Source of the DNA: Agrobacterium arsenijevicii
GTDB lineage: Bacteria; Pseudomonadota; Alphaproteobacteria; Rhizobiales; Rhizobiaceae
DNA length: 64,000 nucleotides
Reading direction: 5' to 3'
NCBI GenBank assembly: GCA_000949895.1
Contig: JWIT01000001.1
Location: 248,001 to 312,000 of the forward strand
The number at the start of each line of letters is the position of its first letter. The first letter of the stretch is position 1. Below the pieces are notes generated by a model, which was given only the letters and a program-made list of their open reading frames with translations, made no database searches and was not told where the DNA came from. The position numbers were made by a program, and so were the translations under genes. This document shows, one piece after another, positions 38,041-46,570 of the stretch.

Positions 38041-38078
38041 AGCATTATAGTTGACATTATCGTGAGCATTATTGTCAC
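38041..38078. promoter_or_regulatory. Repeated AGCATTAT motifs in the DoxX/SelW-like gap
   Basis: AGCATTATAGTTGAC (38041-38055) and AGCATTATTGTCAC (38065-38078) are direct repeats 24 bases apart. The first includes, on the minus strand, TATAAT (plus 38044-38049), a consensus -10 that could serve doxX. GTGA-N9-TCAC overlaps the second copy. Confidence 0.45.
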
Positions 38079-38101
38079 TCGGCGTCGAAGGAGACCTGAC
38101 T

Positions 38102-38407
38102 ATGACCGAGACCAAGCCCCGCATAGCCATCCGCTACTGCACGCAATGCAACTGGCTGCTTCGCGCAGGCTGGATGGCGCAGGAAATATTGCAAACCTTC
38201 GCCTCGGACATCGGCGAGGTCAGCCTTATTCCCTCAACGGGCGGCCTGTTCGAGATCACCGTCGATGGCGAAACCATATGGGAGCGCAAGCGCGATGGCG
38301 GTTTTCCCGGTCCAAAAGAGCTGAAACAACGAATCCGCGATATCATCGACCCGGAACGCGACCTCGGCCATGTCGACCGGACGAAGCATGAAGGGCTCGA
38401 CAATTGA
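38102..38407 (+). CDS. SelT/SelW/SelH (Rdx)-family thioredoxin-like protein
   Basis: A 101-residue protein with a thioredoxin-like fold and CTQC at the N-terminus (IRYCTQCNWLLRAGW), the redox motif that is CxxU in the selenoproteins; here it is all Cys. GGLFEITVDGETIWERK and DGGFPGPKELKQRIRD complete the family pattern. AGGAG lies 8 bases before the ATG. Next to doxX, another redox-linked gene. Biochemical role unknown; thiol-disulphide exchange is expected. Confidence 0.88.
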   Translation: MTETKPRIAIRYCTQCNWLLRAGWMAQEILQTFASDIGEVSLIPSTGGLFEITVDGETIWERKRDGGFPGPKELKQRIRDIIDPERDLGHVDRTKHEGLDN

Positions 38408-38488
38408 TGCGGCGAAATGTTTCAACAGCCTCCAACCAAGTTTTTTCCCTTTAAAATCAATGATCGTCATAAAAGTTCAAAAAGTCTG

Positions 38489-38517
38489 TTGACACCGGGC
38501 GGCTGCCCTCGTACATC
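38489..38517 (+). promoter_or_regulatory. Promoter of the tRNA-Leu gene
   Basis: TTGACA (38489-38494), 17-base spacer, TACATC (38512-38517), then a GC-rich discriminator; the mature tRNA starts 10 bases later, at the distance expected for a stable-RNA promoter. Confidence 0.78.
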
Positions 38518-38527
38518 GCTCTCCGTC

Positions 38528-38614
38528 GCCCAGATGGCGGAATTGGTAGACGCGCCAGCTTCAGGTGCTGGTACTCGCAAGGGTGTGGAGGTTCGAGTCC
38601 TCTTCTGGGCACCA
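38528..38614 (+). tRNA. tRNA-Leu, anticodon CAG
   Basis: An 87-base cloverleaf. Acceptor arms GCCCAGA (38528-38534) and TCTGGGC (38604-38610), discriminator A, encoded CCA (38612-38614). Anticodon stem CCAGC/GCTGG around loop TTCAGGT, anticodon CAG at 38562-38564, reading CUG codons. A long variable arm and the GGTTCGAGTCC T-arm fit a class II leucine tRNA. Confidence 0.97.
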
Positions 38615-38650
38615 TTCCATTTTTGATCTTAGCCAGATCAAACACTTAGA

Positions 38651-38710
38651 CGAAAAAAAGCAACATATATGCCTCCAGCAAAATGCCGGAGAGCATGTTG
38701 CTTTTTTTCG
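38651..38710. terminator. Long hairpin terminator downstream of tRNA-Leu
   Basis: Outer arms CGAAAAAAAGCAAC (38651-38664) and GTTGCTTTTTTTCG (38697-38710) are perfect. Inner CTCC/GGAG and ATGC/GCAT extend the stem with small bulges. The T7 run gives a terminator on the plus strand, and the A7 run gives one on the minus strand for the pilus-domain gene upstream. The rest of 38711-38843 shows nothing I can support. Confidence 0.78.
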
Positions 38711-38843
38711 ATCTGCTGATGATCAGCACCCCGTTTTTCTACAAAATAAAGCTGCCCCGCGCGAGTACGAGGCCTTCGTCTCTTTGACAAATGCCGGTCG
38801 TTCCCGATGCGGAGTAACTCAAGCCTCATACGGCCCGGTGTGG

Positions 38844-39254
38844 TTATGGCTGAGCGTCTTTGTCGCCACTGTTTTGCGAATGCTGTTCGCAGTTGGGCGT
38901 ACAGGAAAGTACGGTCCGCTCCGTCTGGCGGAAAACGCGTACCGTATTGCCCTCGTCGATGGAGACGAGAATGCGCTCATCGACGATCGGATTTCCTTCG
39001 GCATCGAGAAGAACAAGGTTTGTCGTACCGAAACTGCGGCCGGTCAGTACGATGGTGGTTGCATCGGCAACCGTGGCGTCGGCAACTTTCGAGTTACCGA
39101 CAATAACCTTGCTCACGGGGCGATCGAGGCGAAGGACACGGGCGTGATTCATCGAAACGCGCAATATGTCTTCCTGAGCAAAAACGGGTTGCAATGAACC
39201 CGACAGAATGACGGACAAGCCGAGCACGATTTTCGCCAGTTTTCCGAATGACAC
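38844..39254 (-). CDS. Secreted pilus-assembly N-domain protein (secretin N-domain paralogue)
   Basis: A 136-residue protein with a signal peptide (about 1-26, ending QPVFA) and one domain like the N-terminal part of CpaC/RcpA secretins: LRLDRPVSKVIVGNSKVADA, then TIVLTGRSFGTTNLVLLDAEG. The CtpD secretin in this locus has the equivalent LVIDLPEDAHDILVADPSLAD. It lacks the secretin barrel, and a short Cys-containing tail (SCTPNCEQ) follows. Divergent from ctpA, 417 bases away, so probably an accessory of the same pilus, perhaps docking to or gating the secretin. Confidence 0.82.
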   Translation of the reverse strand: MSFGKLAKIVLGLSVILSGSLQPVFAQEDILRVSMNHARVLRLDRPVSKVIVGNSKVADATVADATTIVLTGRSFGTTNLVLLDAEGNPIVDERILVSIDEGNTVRVFRQTERTVLSCTPNCEQHSQNSGDKDAQP

Positions 39255-39671
39255 GCGTTTGGCCCTTATTCTCTATCCACACTTTACTACACGATAGAAT
39301 GCGCGGTTTTAGTGAATGAAGCGTTAAATGACGGAAATCCATAGTGCGGACGGTAACCATTCGCGATGTAACGACATTTCCTGGTGCCTGATGTCCCGCC
39401 TCAAAACTGAACATCTGTGTCTCGTTGAAAAGACACTTTACCGGAAATGAGAAACGGCCAGCCCCGGAATATATTTGTTTCTTAGCAACTATAAAAATGG
39501 AGGAAATACTTTTTGTTTTTGTTTACCAAGAGAAACTCATCCTGCCGTTTACTTTAGATTAATCCTATTCTTTAAGTGCTTGGAAATCGCTCGCCTGTAA
39601 TTTGAACGCAACCGAACAATGGAAAACAGTTGTCGGCGTGCTGAACCAAACACAAGAATTAGGAGAGACCC
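39255..39671. other. Intergenic region upstream of the pilin gene ctpA
   Basis: A 417-base gap without a convincing gene. It is AT-richer than its surroundings from 39470 to 39590 (runs such as CTTTTTGTTTTTG). It must hold the divergent promoters of ctpA and the pilus N-domain gene and a long 5' leader for one of them. No perfect CtrA box was found here; a near pair TTAA-N9-TTAA lies about 39559-39575. AGGAGA precedes the ctpA ATG. Confidence 0.5.
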
Positions 39672-39860
39672 ATGACCAAGATTTTCGCTCGTTTCCTCAA
39701 AGATGAGTCCGGCGCCACGGCAATTGAATACGGCCTGATCGCTGCGCTTATTTCTGTTGCCATCATCGGTGGTGCAACGACGGTGGGCACGAAGCTCAAC
39801 ACCGTGTTTAGCAACCTCGGCACGAGAATCGGCAACAATACGCCTTCCGCGACGAACTAA
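39672..39860 (+). CDS. ctpA: Flp/Fap-type pilin, major subunit of common pili
   Basis: A 62-residue prepilin. A short basic leader FARFLKDESG is followed by the type IVb N-terminal helix ATAIEYGLIAALISVAIIG; cleavage is expected between Gly and Ala, leaving the conserved Glu and Tyr near the mature N-terminus. The Ctp pili of Agrobacterium help reversible surface attachment. Its own downstream terminator and strong ribosome site should keep pilin levels above those of the assembly genes. Confidence 0.95.
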   Translation: MTKIFARFLKDESGATAIEYGLIAALISVAIIGGATTVGTKLNTVFSNLGTRIGNNTPSATN

Positions 39861-39885
39861 GCCTAGGCGTAGTATTTTGTAGGTT

Positions 39886-39917
39886 GATACGCCGCCAGTA
39901 AGGCGGCGTATCTTTTT
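39886..39917 (+). terminator. Terminator between ctpA and ctpB
   Basis: Stem GATACGCCGCC/GGCGGCGTATC with a 5-base loop and a T-tract (TTTTTT). Partial termination here would explain high pilin and low assembly-protein expression. Confidence 0.85.
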
Positions 39918-39960
39918 TCAGAGCACTTGATCTCGGACTGAAACATCTGGGGAGGCGACC

Positions 39961-40473
39961 GTGGTAATAGCTGCAATTTTCCTGATCGTACCTCTTTGTC
40001 TCGCCTTTGCCGCCCTGAATGATCTTTTCAGCATGACTATTCCCAACAGGATACCGCTTTTACTGCTGCTATCCTTTGTGGTGGTTGCCCCCTTTTCCGG
40101 CATGGATTGGCAGACTTATGTAATGAGTCTTGTTGCCGGTATTGTTGTATTGTTTGCCTGCTTTGCACTATTCGCTACCAATGTCATGGGTGGAGGAGAC
40201 GCAAAGTTATTGACTGCCGCAGCGGTCTGGTACGGCTTCAACATCTCCCTTATCGAATTTCTACTTTCGGTCACCTTCATCGGCGGCGTGTTGACGCTTG
40301 GAATCCTGCTTCTGCGATCACGCTCGCAGGAAATCATGGCGGCCGGCATTCCCATTCCGGATTCCCTGCTGGTGGCGAAAAAAATCCCCTATGGCATCGG
40401 CATCGCCATTGCCGGGCTTTTGACCTATGGCGAAACACCGCTTGTAAAAGCCGCCATCGCAAGTCTTTCCTGA
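39961..40473 (+). CDS. ctpB: Prepilin peptidase (CpaA/TadV type)
   Basis: A 170-residue integral-membrane aspartic protease with about five helices. The GxGD-type motif is NVMGGGDAKLLTAAAVW (near 80), and the other catalytic Asp is expected in FAALNDLFSM near the N-terminus. It removes the Flp prepilin leader. GTG 39961 follows GGGGAGGCGACC, a good ribosome site. It begins 100 bases after ctpA, beyond the terminator. Confidence 0.92.
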   Translation: MVIAAIFLIVPLCLAFAALNDLFSMTIPNRIPLLLLLSFVVVAPFSGMDWQTYVMSLVAGIVVLFACFALFATNVMGGGDAKLLTAAAVWYGFNISLIEFLLSVTFIGGVLTLGILLLRSRSQEIMAAGIPIPDSLLVAKKIPYGIGIAIAGLLTYGETPLVKAAIASLS

Positions 40474-40494
40474 AAAATCTGTGTTCACCGCAGG

Positions 40495-40583
40495 TTAAAG
40501 GCCTGTTAACCAGAAATCCAAGCATAATATTAACCATAATTATACCAATGACGCGCCATCCTGACGGGAGAAGAATCTGATTC
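40495..40583. promoter_or_regulatory. CtrA box and paired CcrM sites upstream of ctpC
   Basis: TTAA-AGGCCTG-TTAAC (40495-40510) matches the CtrA consensus TTAA-N7-TTAAC exactly. Another TTAACC half site is at 40530-40535. Two GANTC methylation sites form GAATC-T-GATTC (40573-40583). All lie in the 125-base ctpB-ctpC gap, so the assembly genes from ctpC on may have their own cell-cycle-controlled promoter. Confidence 0.65.
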
Positions 40584-40598
40584 CCTCAAGGATCGAGC

Positions 40599-41405
40599 AT
40601 GAAACCGTCGCGTATCGTCATTCTATCCGTTGCCTTGGTCGCCGCCGGTCTTGCCGGTGTTGTCGCCATGCAGATTTCCGGTGCAAAGCAGGTCATCGAA
40701 AAAGCGGAAACGATCATCGAGAAGGAACCGACGGTTAACGTTCTCGTTTCCTCGGTCAACCTGCCCGTCGGCAGCCGCCTGAACGATAGTTCGGTACACT
40801 GGACGCCCTGGCCGAAGGGTAATGTCATCGACAGTTTCATAACGGAAGCAAAAAGCCCGAACGCCATCACCGAACTTGCCGGCGCCGTCGTGCGGCTGCC
40901 TTTGTTCGAGGGCGAGCCGGTGCGGCCGGAAAAAGTAGTCGATTCCAGCACTCGCATCATGTCCTCGCTTTTGCCGGCCGGCAAACGCGCCGTCGCCACA
41001 GAAATTTCCGTCTCGACAGGTGCCGGCGGTTTCGTACTGCCGAACGATCGGGTCGATGTCATCATGGTCCGCAAGGGCGATGCCGGTCACTTTTTGACTG
41101 AAAATGTTTTGAACAACGTCCGTGTGCTGGCGATCGATCAGCAGATCAAGGAAGGCGAGGACGGCACCTCCGCCGTCGTGGGTGCAACCGCAACGCTGGA
41201 ACTGACACCCGAACAGGCCAAAATCATCACCGTGGCGCAACAGATGGCGGATCGCCTTACCCTCGCTTTGCGTTCGGTTGCCGATGCGCAGGAAAACGAC
41301 ACGCTTTCAGCCGGTTATCTTCTCAACGGCGGCTCCGGGCAGCCGGAGATTCAGGTGATCAAATCCGGTTCGATCGTCAAGGCCGGACAGGGAGCATCGC
41401 AATGA
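40599..41405 (+). CDS. ctpC: Flp pilus assembly protein CpaB/RcpC
   Basis: A 268-residue inner-membrane-anchored periplasmic protein. It has one N-terminal helix (IVILSVALVAAGLAGVVAMQ), then an SAF/CpaB domain with LVSSVNLPVGSRLNDSSVHW, and the C-terminal RcpC part around GGFVLPNDRVDVIMVRKGD. It is thought to help secretin assembly or link it to the wall. AAGGA precedes the ATG; the end overlaps ctpD by ATGA (41402-41405). Confidence 0.94.
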   Translation: MKPSRIVILSVALVAAGLAGVVAMQISGAKQVIEKAETIIEKEPTVNVLVSSVNLPVGSRLNDSSVHWTPWPKGNVIDSFITEAKSPNAITELAGAVVRLPLFEGEPVRPEKVVDSSTRIMSSLLPAGKRAVATEISVSTGAGGFVLPNDRVDVIMVRKGDAGHFLTENVLNNVRVLAIDQQIKEGEDGTSAVVGATATLELTPEQAKIITVAQQMADRLTLALRSVADAQENDTLSAGYLLNGGSGQPEIQVIKSGSIVKAGQGASQ

Positions 41406-42985
41406 CCGGGGGTTCCATGGCAAAGCGCATTAAACAACACCTGCGTTCCTCGATTGCGGGCAGCCTTGCATTTTGCCTGGCTTTTTCAGGCATTCCGGGT
41501 CAACACTCACCCGCATTTTTGCGTATCAGCGAGGCCGCGGCGCAGAGCGCGAGCATCGTGCGGATCACCGAAAGCGGTACGGGCATTCGCAAGCGCCTGA
41601 AGCTTGGTCTCAACAAGGCGCTGGTCATCGACCTGCCCGAGGATGCCCATGACATTCTCGTCGCCGATCCCAGCCTTGCCGACGCCGTAACCCGCACATC
41701 CAAACGGATTTATCTGTTCGGGAAAACGGTGGGGCAGACCAATATTTTCATTTTCGGCGACGGCGGTCGTGAAATCGTCAGCCTCGATCTCGAGGTCGAG
41801 CGCGACATCTCCGGGCTCGAGGCCAATATCCGTCGATTCATTCCCGAATCAGACATCAAGGTGGAAATTGTTTCGGACAACATCGTTCTCACCGGATCGG
41901 TGCGCACACCGCAGGATTCGGCTCGCGCCGTACAGCTTGCCGAAGCCTTTTTGAAAGGCGGCGAAGCCACTACCCGAAACATATCGCTCACCGGCGGCAA
42001 CAATGGCGGCGACGCTGCGATTTTTGCCGAAAACCGCCAGACATCGCAGATCGTCAATATGCTGACGATCGAAGGCGAAGATCAGGTAACGCTGAAAGTC
42101 ACCGTCGCCGAAGTGAGCCGGCAGGTGCTGAAACAGCTCGGCTTCAATGGCTCCATCAGCAGCTCGACAAGCAATAACGGTTTCGAATTCGCAAATCCGT
42201 CCAATCTTGGAAATGCAATTGGCGGTGCCTCGCGGATAGCCAGTGGCGCGATTGGCTCCGGCTCGCTCAACTTTGCTTCCTATCTCAACGCCATGGAACA
42301 GGCGGGTGTCGTGCGCACTCTGGCCGAACCGAGTCTTACCGCCATCTCCGGCGAACAGGCCAAGTTCTATGTGGGGGGCGATTTCCGTCTGCCTGCAGAG
42401 CAGGAAGTTACCATCGACAAGGAAACGGGTCAGCCGACCATAACGCGTACCACCAATACGGTCGACTACGGCATCACGCTGAACTTCAGGCCAGTGGTGC
42501 TTTCACCAGGGCGGATCAGCCTTAAAATCGAGACCAATGTTTCCGAGCCGACATATGAAGGCAATGTTGTAACCGGAAATGCGGGCCGCGGTATTCCAGG
42601 TTCGACCTATATGTCTATCCGCAAGCGCGAGACATCGACAACCGTTGAGCTTCCGTCGGGCGGCTCGATCGTGATTGCGGGTCTGGTTCAGGATAATGTC
42701 CGCCAGGCCATGTCGGGTCTGCCTGGCATTTCCAAGATACCGATCTTCGGCACGCTTTTCCGCAGCAAGGATTTTATCCGCAACGAAACAGAACTCGTCA
42801 TCATTGCAACGCCCTATCTGGTAAGGCCCGTTGCGCGCAACCAGATCGCCCGGCCGGATGACAACTTCAACCCGGAAAACGATGCCGCCATGTATTTCAT
42901 GAACCGCGTCAACAAGGTCTATGGCCGCAAGGATCAGGTTCAGGCGGCTCCCTATCAGGGATCAGTGGGGTTCATCTACAAATGA
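41402..42985 (+). CDS. ctpD: Flp pilus secretin (CpaC/RcpA)
   Basis: A 527-residue outer-membrane channel subunit. An exported N-terminus leads to a pilus-specific N domain (LVIDLPEDAHDILVADPSLAD, about 65-130), a BON-like region (DIKVEIVSDNIVLTGSVRTP) and the secretin core (about 260-490) with VRTLAEPSLTAISGEQAKF and GSIVIAGLVQDNVRQAMSGL. Multimers form the gate through which the pilus passes. ATG 41402 overlaps ctpC; ATG 41417 is an alternative. The stop overlaps ctpE (ATGA). Confidence 0.95.
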   Translation: MTGGSMAKRIKQHLRSSIAGSLAFCLAFSGIPGQHSPAFLRISEAAAQSASIVRITESGTGIRKRLKLGLNKALVIDLPEDAHDILVADPSLADAVTRTSKRIYLFGKTVGQTNIFIFGDGGREIVSLDLEVERDISGLEANIRRFIPESDIKVEIVSDNIVLTGSVRTPQDSARAVQLAEAFLKGGEATTRNISLTGGNNGGDAAIFAENRQTSQIVNMLTIEGEDQVTLKVTVAEVSRQVLKQLGFNGSISSSTSNNGFEFANPSNLGNAIGGASRIASGAIGSGSLNFASYLNAMEQAGVVRTLAEPSLTAISGEQAKFYVGGDFRLPAEQEVTIDKETGQPTITRTTNTVDYGITLNFRPVVLSPGRISLKIETNVSEPTYEGNVVTGNAGRGIPGSTYMSIRKRETSTTVELPSGGSIVIAGLVQDNVRQAMSGLPGISKIPIFGTLFRSKDFIRNETELVIIATPYLVRPVARNQIARPDDNFNPENDAAMYFMNRVNKVYGRKDQVQAAPYQGSVGFIYK

Positions 42986-43731
42986 CGACACACGCACGAA
43001 ATCTCGTCCTCAGAGCAAGCCCGGTCCGGGCAGGAAACGTCATGCAGGAAACCTCCTCCTCTTTTTCCCACCTGCCCGCCTGCAGGGCGGGTCTCATCGC
43101 CATGGTAGCGCTTGCCGCCAGCCTGTTACAGGGCTGCGCGCGCGACCCGATGACGACCAACGCCATTCCAGACGACTACCGTACACGCCATCCGATCACC
43201 CTGTCGGAAGCGGAACATTCTCTGGATATTCCAGTTTCGGCGGGCGACAGCCGGCTGACGACTGCTATGGCGGATAATGTTCGCGGTTTCGCGCAGAACT
43301 ATGCCTCGATGTCGACGGGCATCGTCAATATCCAGATGCCGTCGGGATCGGCCAATTCGGCAGCGGCTTCAAGAATGGCGAAACAAATCCGCTCCGCGCT
43401 TTCCGGCGCTGGTGTGCCCTCGGGCAAGATCATGGAAACACGTTACGCCGCATCCCCGAATGGCGACGCTGCCCCCATCCGCCTGAGCTATGTGGCCGTC
43501 ACCGCCATGACCGGCCAATGTGGCCAGTGGCCCGAAGACCTTTCCGACAACACCTTTGCCAACAAGAACTGGTACAATTTCGGATGCGCTTCCCAGAGCA
43601 ATCTCGCGGCACAGATTGCCAACCCCATGGATCTGGTTGGCCCGCGTGGCATGAGCCCGATCGACGCGGAGCGCCGAGCCGTGGTGATCGACGCGTATCG
43701 CAACGGCAAAACCACAGCGACGCCAAATTGA
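42982..43731 (+). CDS. ctpE: Pilus lipoprotein CpaD
   Basis: A 249-residue lipoprotein. The hydrophobic segment AALAASLLQGC around residues 35-53 ends in a lipobox Cys, an unusually long pre-signal leader; a later Met (MQETSSSF, about residue 21) may be the true start. The mature part has HPITLSEAEHSLDIPVSAGD and NFGCASQSNLAAQIANPMDLV, both typical of CpaD, a protein that supports secretin function at the outer membrane. Confidence 0.9.
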   Translation: MTTHARNLVLRASPVRAGNVMQETSSSFSHLPACRAGLIAMVALAASLLQGCARDPMTTNAIPDDYRTRHPITLSEAEHSLDIPVSAGDSRLTTAMADNVRGFAQNYASMSTGIVNIQMPSGSANSAAASRMAKQIRSALSGAGVPSGKIMETRYAASPNGDAAPIRLSYVAVTAMTGQCGQWPEDLSDNTFANKNWYNFGCASQSNLAAQIANPMDLVGPRGMSPIDAERRAVVIDAYRNGKTTATPN

Positions 43732-43765
43732 TGCGGTTCCAACAATTGTCACGGCAGGAAACACG

Positions 43766-45049
43766 ATGAGCGCTGTAGAATACGATATCAAATCAAGCGG
43801 TGGCGCAGAAGCCGAACAGCCTGCGCGCGCCTCGGATATGGATCGCCTGCGGCCCCTGCCCCGCATCTCCGTGCATGCCTTCTGCGTCAGTGAAAACATG
43901 CAGCGTGTGATGGATGCCTTGTCCGGTGACCGGCGGATGAGCAAGGTCACGCTGCGGGTAACCAAGGGCGATATCAACGCGGCGGCGACGATGTTTTCCG
44001 CCTCCCCCACCCCCAATCTCATCGTTCTCGAAACGGCAAGCTCACCCGCTTCGCTGCTGGATGATCTCGCGCCCCTGGCAGAGGTTTGTGATCCTACCAC
44101 CCGTGTCATCATCGTTGGTCGGCACAACGACATAACGCTTTATCGCGATCTCATCCGCAACGGCATTTCCGAATATCTCGTCGCCCCGATCAACATGGCC
44201 GATCTATTGGCCTCGATCGCGACGATCTTCGTTGATCCGGAGGCGGAACCGCTCGGTCGCAACATCGCCTTCATCGGCGCCAAAGGCGGGGTGGGTTCGT
44301 CGACGATCGCGCATAATTGCGCCTTCGGCATCTCCACCCTGTTTGCCACCGAGACCATTCTGGCGGATATGGATCTTGCCTACGGCACGGCCAACATCGA
44401 CTTCGATCAGGATCCCGCGCAAGGCATGGCGGAAGCGGTATTCTCGCCGGAACGACTGGACGAGGTGTTCCTTGACCGTCTGCTGACGAAATGTTCCGAC
44501 CATCTGTCGCTGCTGGCCGCACCTTCTCTTCTCGACAGGACCTATGATCTCGATCGTCAGGCTTTTTTGCCGATCCTGGAGGTTTTGCAGCGCAGCGCGC
44601 CCGTCGCGGTCCTCGACCTTCCCCATCAATGGTGCGACTGGACGCGGGCGGTGCTTGCGGAAGCTGACGAAGTGGTCATCACGGCAGTTCCGGATCTCGC
44701 AAATCTGCGCAATACGAAGAACCTGTTCGACGCGCTGATAAAACTGAGACCCAACGACAAGTTGCCGCATCTCGTTCTCAATCAGGTCGGCATGCCGAAA
44801 CGCCCGGAAATAGCCCCGGCGGATTTTCTCGACCCGCTGGAAATCGAGCCGGTCGCCATCATTCCATTCGACGCCCAGCTGTTCGGAAATGCCGCCAACA
44901 GCGGACGCATGATCAGCGAAATGGACGAAAAATCCCAGATCGCGGAAACCTTCTCGCAGATTGCCCATACCATTACAGGCCGTACCGTTCTGCGCAAAAA
45001 CAAGCGTGGCGGTCTGGATAAACTCAAGAATATTCTCAAGCGCAAATAG
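43766..45049 (+). CDS. ctpF: Pilus localisation ATPase-like protein CpaE/TadZ
   Basis: A 427-residue protein. The N-terminal atypical receiver domain (about 45-150) is followed by a ParA/MinD-like domain with deviant Walker A GAKGGVGSSTIAHN (about 170-183) and LADMDLAYGTANIDF. CpaE places the pilus machine at the pole in Caulobacter. Short Lys-rich C-terminus. It starts 34 bases after ctpE. Confidence 0.94.
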   Translation: MSAVEYDIKSSGGAEAEQPARASDMDRLRPLPRISVHAFCVSENMQRVMDALSGDRRMSKVTLRVTKGDINAAATMFSASPTPNLIVLETASSPASLLDDLAPLAEVCDPTTRVIIVGRHNDITLYRDLIRNGISEYLVAPINMADLLASIATIFVDPEAEPLGRNIAFIGAKGGVGSSTIAHNCAFGISTLFATETILADMDLAYGTANIDFDQDPAQGMAEAVFSPERLDEVFLDRLLTKCSDHLSLLAAPSLLDRTYDLDRQAFLPILEVLQRSAPVAVLDLPHQWCDWTRAVLAEADEVVITAVPDLANLRNTKNLFDALIKLRPNDKLPHLVLNQVGMPKRPEIAPADFLDPLEIEPVAIIPFDAQLFGNAANSGRMISEMDEKSQIAETFSQIAHTITGRTVLRKNKRGGLDKLKNILKRK

Positions 45050-45082
45050 GCTCCATTTTTGGGCCTTTAGACGGAAACGCCG

Positions 45083-46555
45083 ATGTTCGGAAAACGCGGG
45101 CCAGAAGGCCCAGCCAGAACCATAAAGCCGGATTTTGTCGCGCCTGCCATACAGCAGGCGACGGCAACGCCTGAGCCGCGGTCTCTGGCAATCGATACTT
45201 TGGAGCCCGGCCAATCGCCCGCAACGCGACAGGCGCAGGCACCCGTGCAGTCGCCGCAGAAAAAACGTGCCCGCACGGAAGATTATTACAATACCAAGAG
45301 CCAGGTGTTCTCCGCACTCATCGATACGATCGACCTTTCGCAGCTCGCCAAGCTCGACGCCGAGAGCGCGCGCGAGGAAATTCGCGATATCGTCAACGAT
45401 ATCATCACGATCAAGAATTTCGCCATGTCCATCGCCGAGCAGGAAGAGCTGCTCGAGGACATCTGCAACGATGTTCTTGGTTACGGGCCGCTGGAGCCGC
45501 TTCTCGCACGCGACGATATTGCCGATATCATGGTCAACGGTTCCGGTCAGACCTTCATCGAAGTCGGCGGCAAGACCATCGAATCCGACATTCGCTTTCG
45601 CGACAATAGTCAATTGCTTTCCATTTGCCAGCGCATCGTCAGTCAGGTCGGCCGGCGCGTGGACGAATCGAGCCCGATATGCGACGCTCGTCTGCCGGAC
45701 GGATCGCGCGTCAACGTCATTGCGCCACCGCTCGCCATCGATGGCCCGGCGCTCACGATCCGAAAGTTCAAGAAGGACAAGCTCACGCTTGACCAGCTGG
45801 TACGTTTCGGTGCGATCACACCCGAAGGCGCGACCCTGCTCAAGATCATCGGCCGCGTCCGCTGCAACGTCGTCATCTCGGGCGGCACCGGCTCAGGCAA
45901 GACCACGCTTCTCAATTGCCTGACGAGCTTCATCGACAAGGATGAACGTGTCATCACCTGTGAGGACACCGCCGAACTGCAGCTTCAGCAGCCGCATGTG
46001 GTAAGGCTGGAAACGCGCCCGCCGAATATCGAAGGTGAAGGCGAGATCACCATGCGTGATCTGATCAAGAACTGCCTTCGTATGCGACCCGAACGCATCA
46101 TCGTCGGCGAAGTGCGCGGACCGGAGGTTTTCGACCTTCTTCAGGCGATGAACACCGGCCACGACGGCTCGATGGGGACACTCCACGCCAATACGCCGCG
46201 GGAATGCCTCAGCCGTATCGAATCGATGATCGCCATGGGCGGCTTTACCCTGCCAGCCAAGACGGTACGCGAAATCATTTCAGGCTCGATCGACATCGTC
46301 ATTCAGGCTGCGCGCCTGCGCGACGGATCGCGCCGGATAACGCAGATCACCGAAGTGATCGGCATGGAAGGCGACGTCATCGTGACCCAGGATCTGATGC
46401 GATATGAAATCGACGGCGAAGACGCGCACGGCAAGCTGATTGGCAAACACGTGTCCACGGGTATCAGTAAACCCCATTTCTGGGATCGCGCACGCTATTA
46501 CGGCGAAGAAAAACGCCTGGCGACCGCGCTCGATGAAATGGAAAAGACATCCTAA
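45083..46555 (+). CDS. ctpG: Pilus secretion ATPase CpaF/TadA
   Basis: A 490-residue hexameric ATPase of the type II/IV secretion superfamily that powers pilus polymerisation and perhaps retraction. It has a Pro/Gln-rich N-terminus (1-70), N-terminal domain to about 260, Walker [13 protein letters not shown] (near 270), an Asp box at [18 protein letters not shown], Walker [17 protein letters not shown], and a His box near [15 protein letters not shown]. All key motifs intact. Confidence 0.96.
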   Translation: MFGKRGPEGPARTIKPDFVAPAIQQATATPEPRSLAIDTLEPGQSPATRQAQAPVQSPQKKRARTEDYYNTKSQVFSALIDTIDLSQLAKLDAESAREEIRDIVNDIITIKNFAMSIAEQEELLEDICNDVLGYGPLEPLLARDDIADIMVNGSGQTFIEVGGKTIESDIRFRDNSQLLSICQRIVSQVGRRVDESSPICDARLPDGSRVNVIAPPLAIDGPALTIRKFKKDKLTLDQLVRFGAITPEGATLLKIIGRVRCNVVISGGTGSGKTTLLNCLTSFIDKDERVITCEDTAELQLQQPHVVRLETRPPNIEGEGEITMRDLIKNCLRMRPERIIVGEVRGPEVFDLLQAMNTGHDGSMGTLHANTPRECLSRIESMIAMGGFTLPAKTVREIISGSIDIVIQAARLRDGSRRITQITEVIGMEGDVIVTQDLMRYEIDGEDAHGKLIGKHVSTGISKPHFWDRARYYGEEKRLATALDEMEKTS

Positions 46556-46570
46556 GGGAAGGCGACTGCC

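Noticed and set aside
38457-38645. 62-codon frame antisense to tRNA-Leu (RGLEPPHPCEYQHLKLARL)
   Set aside because: A familiar spurious protein made by translating the complement of a leucine tRNA.
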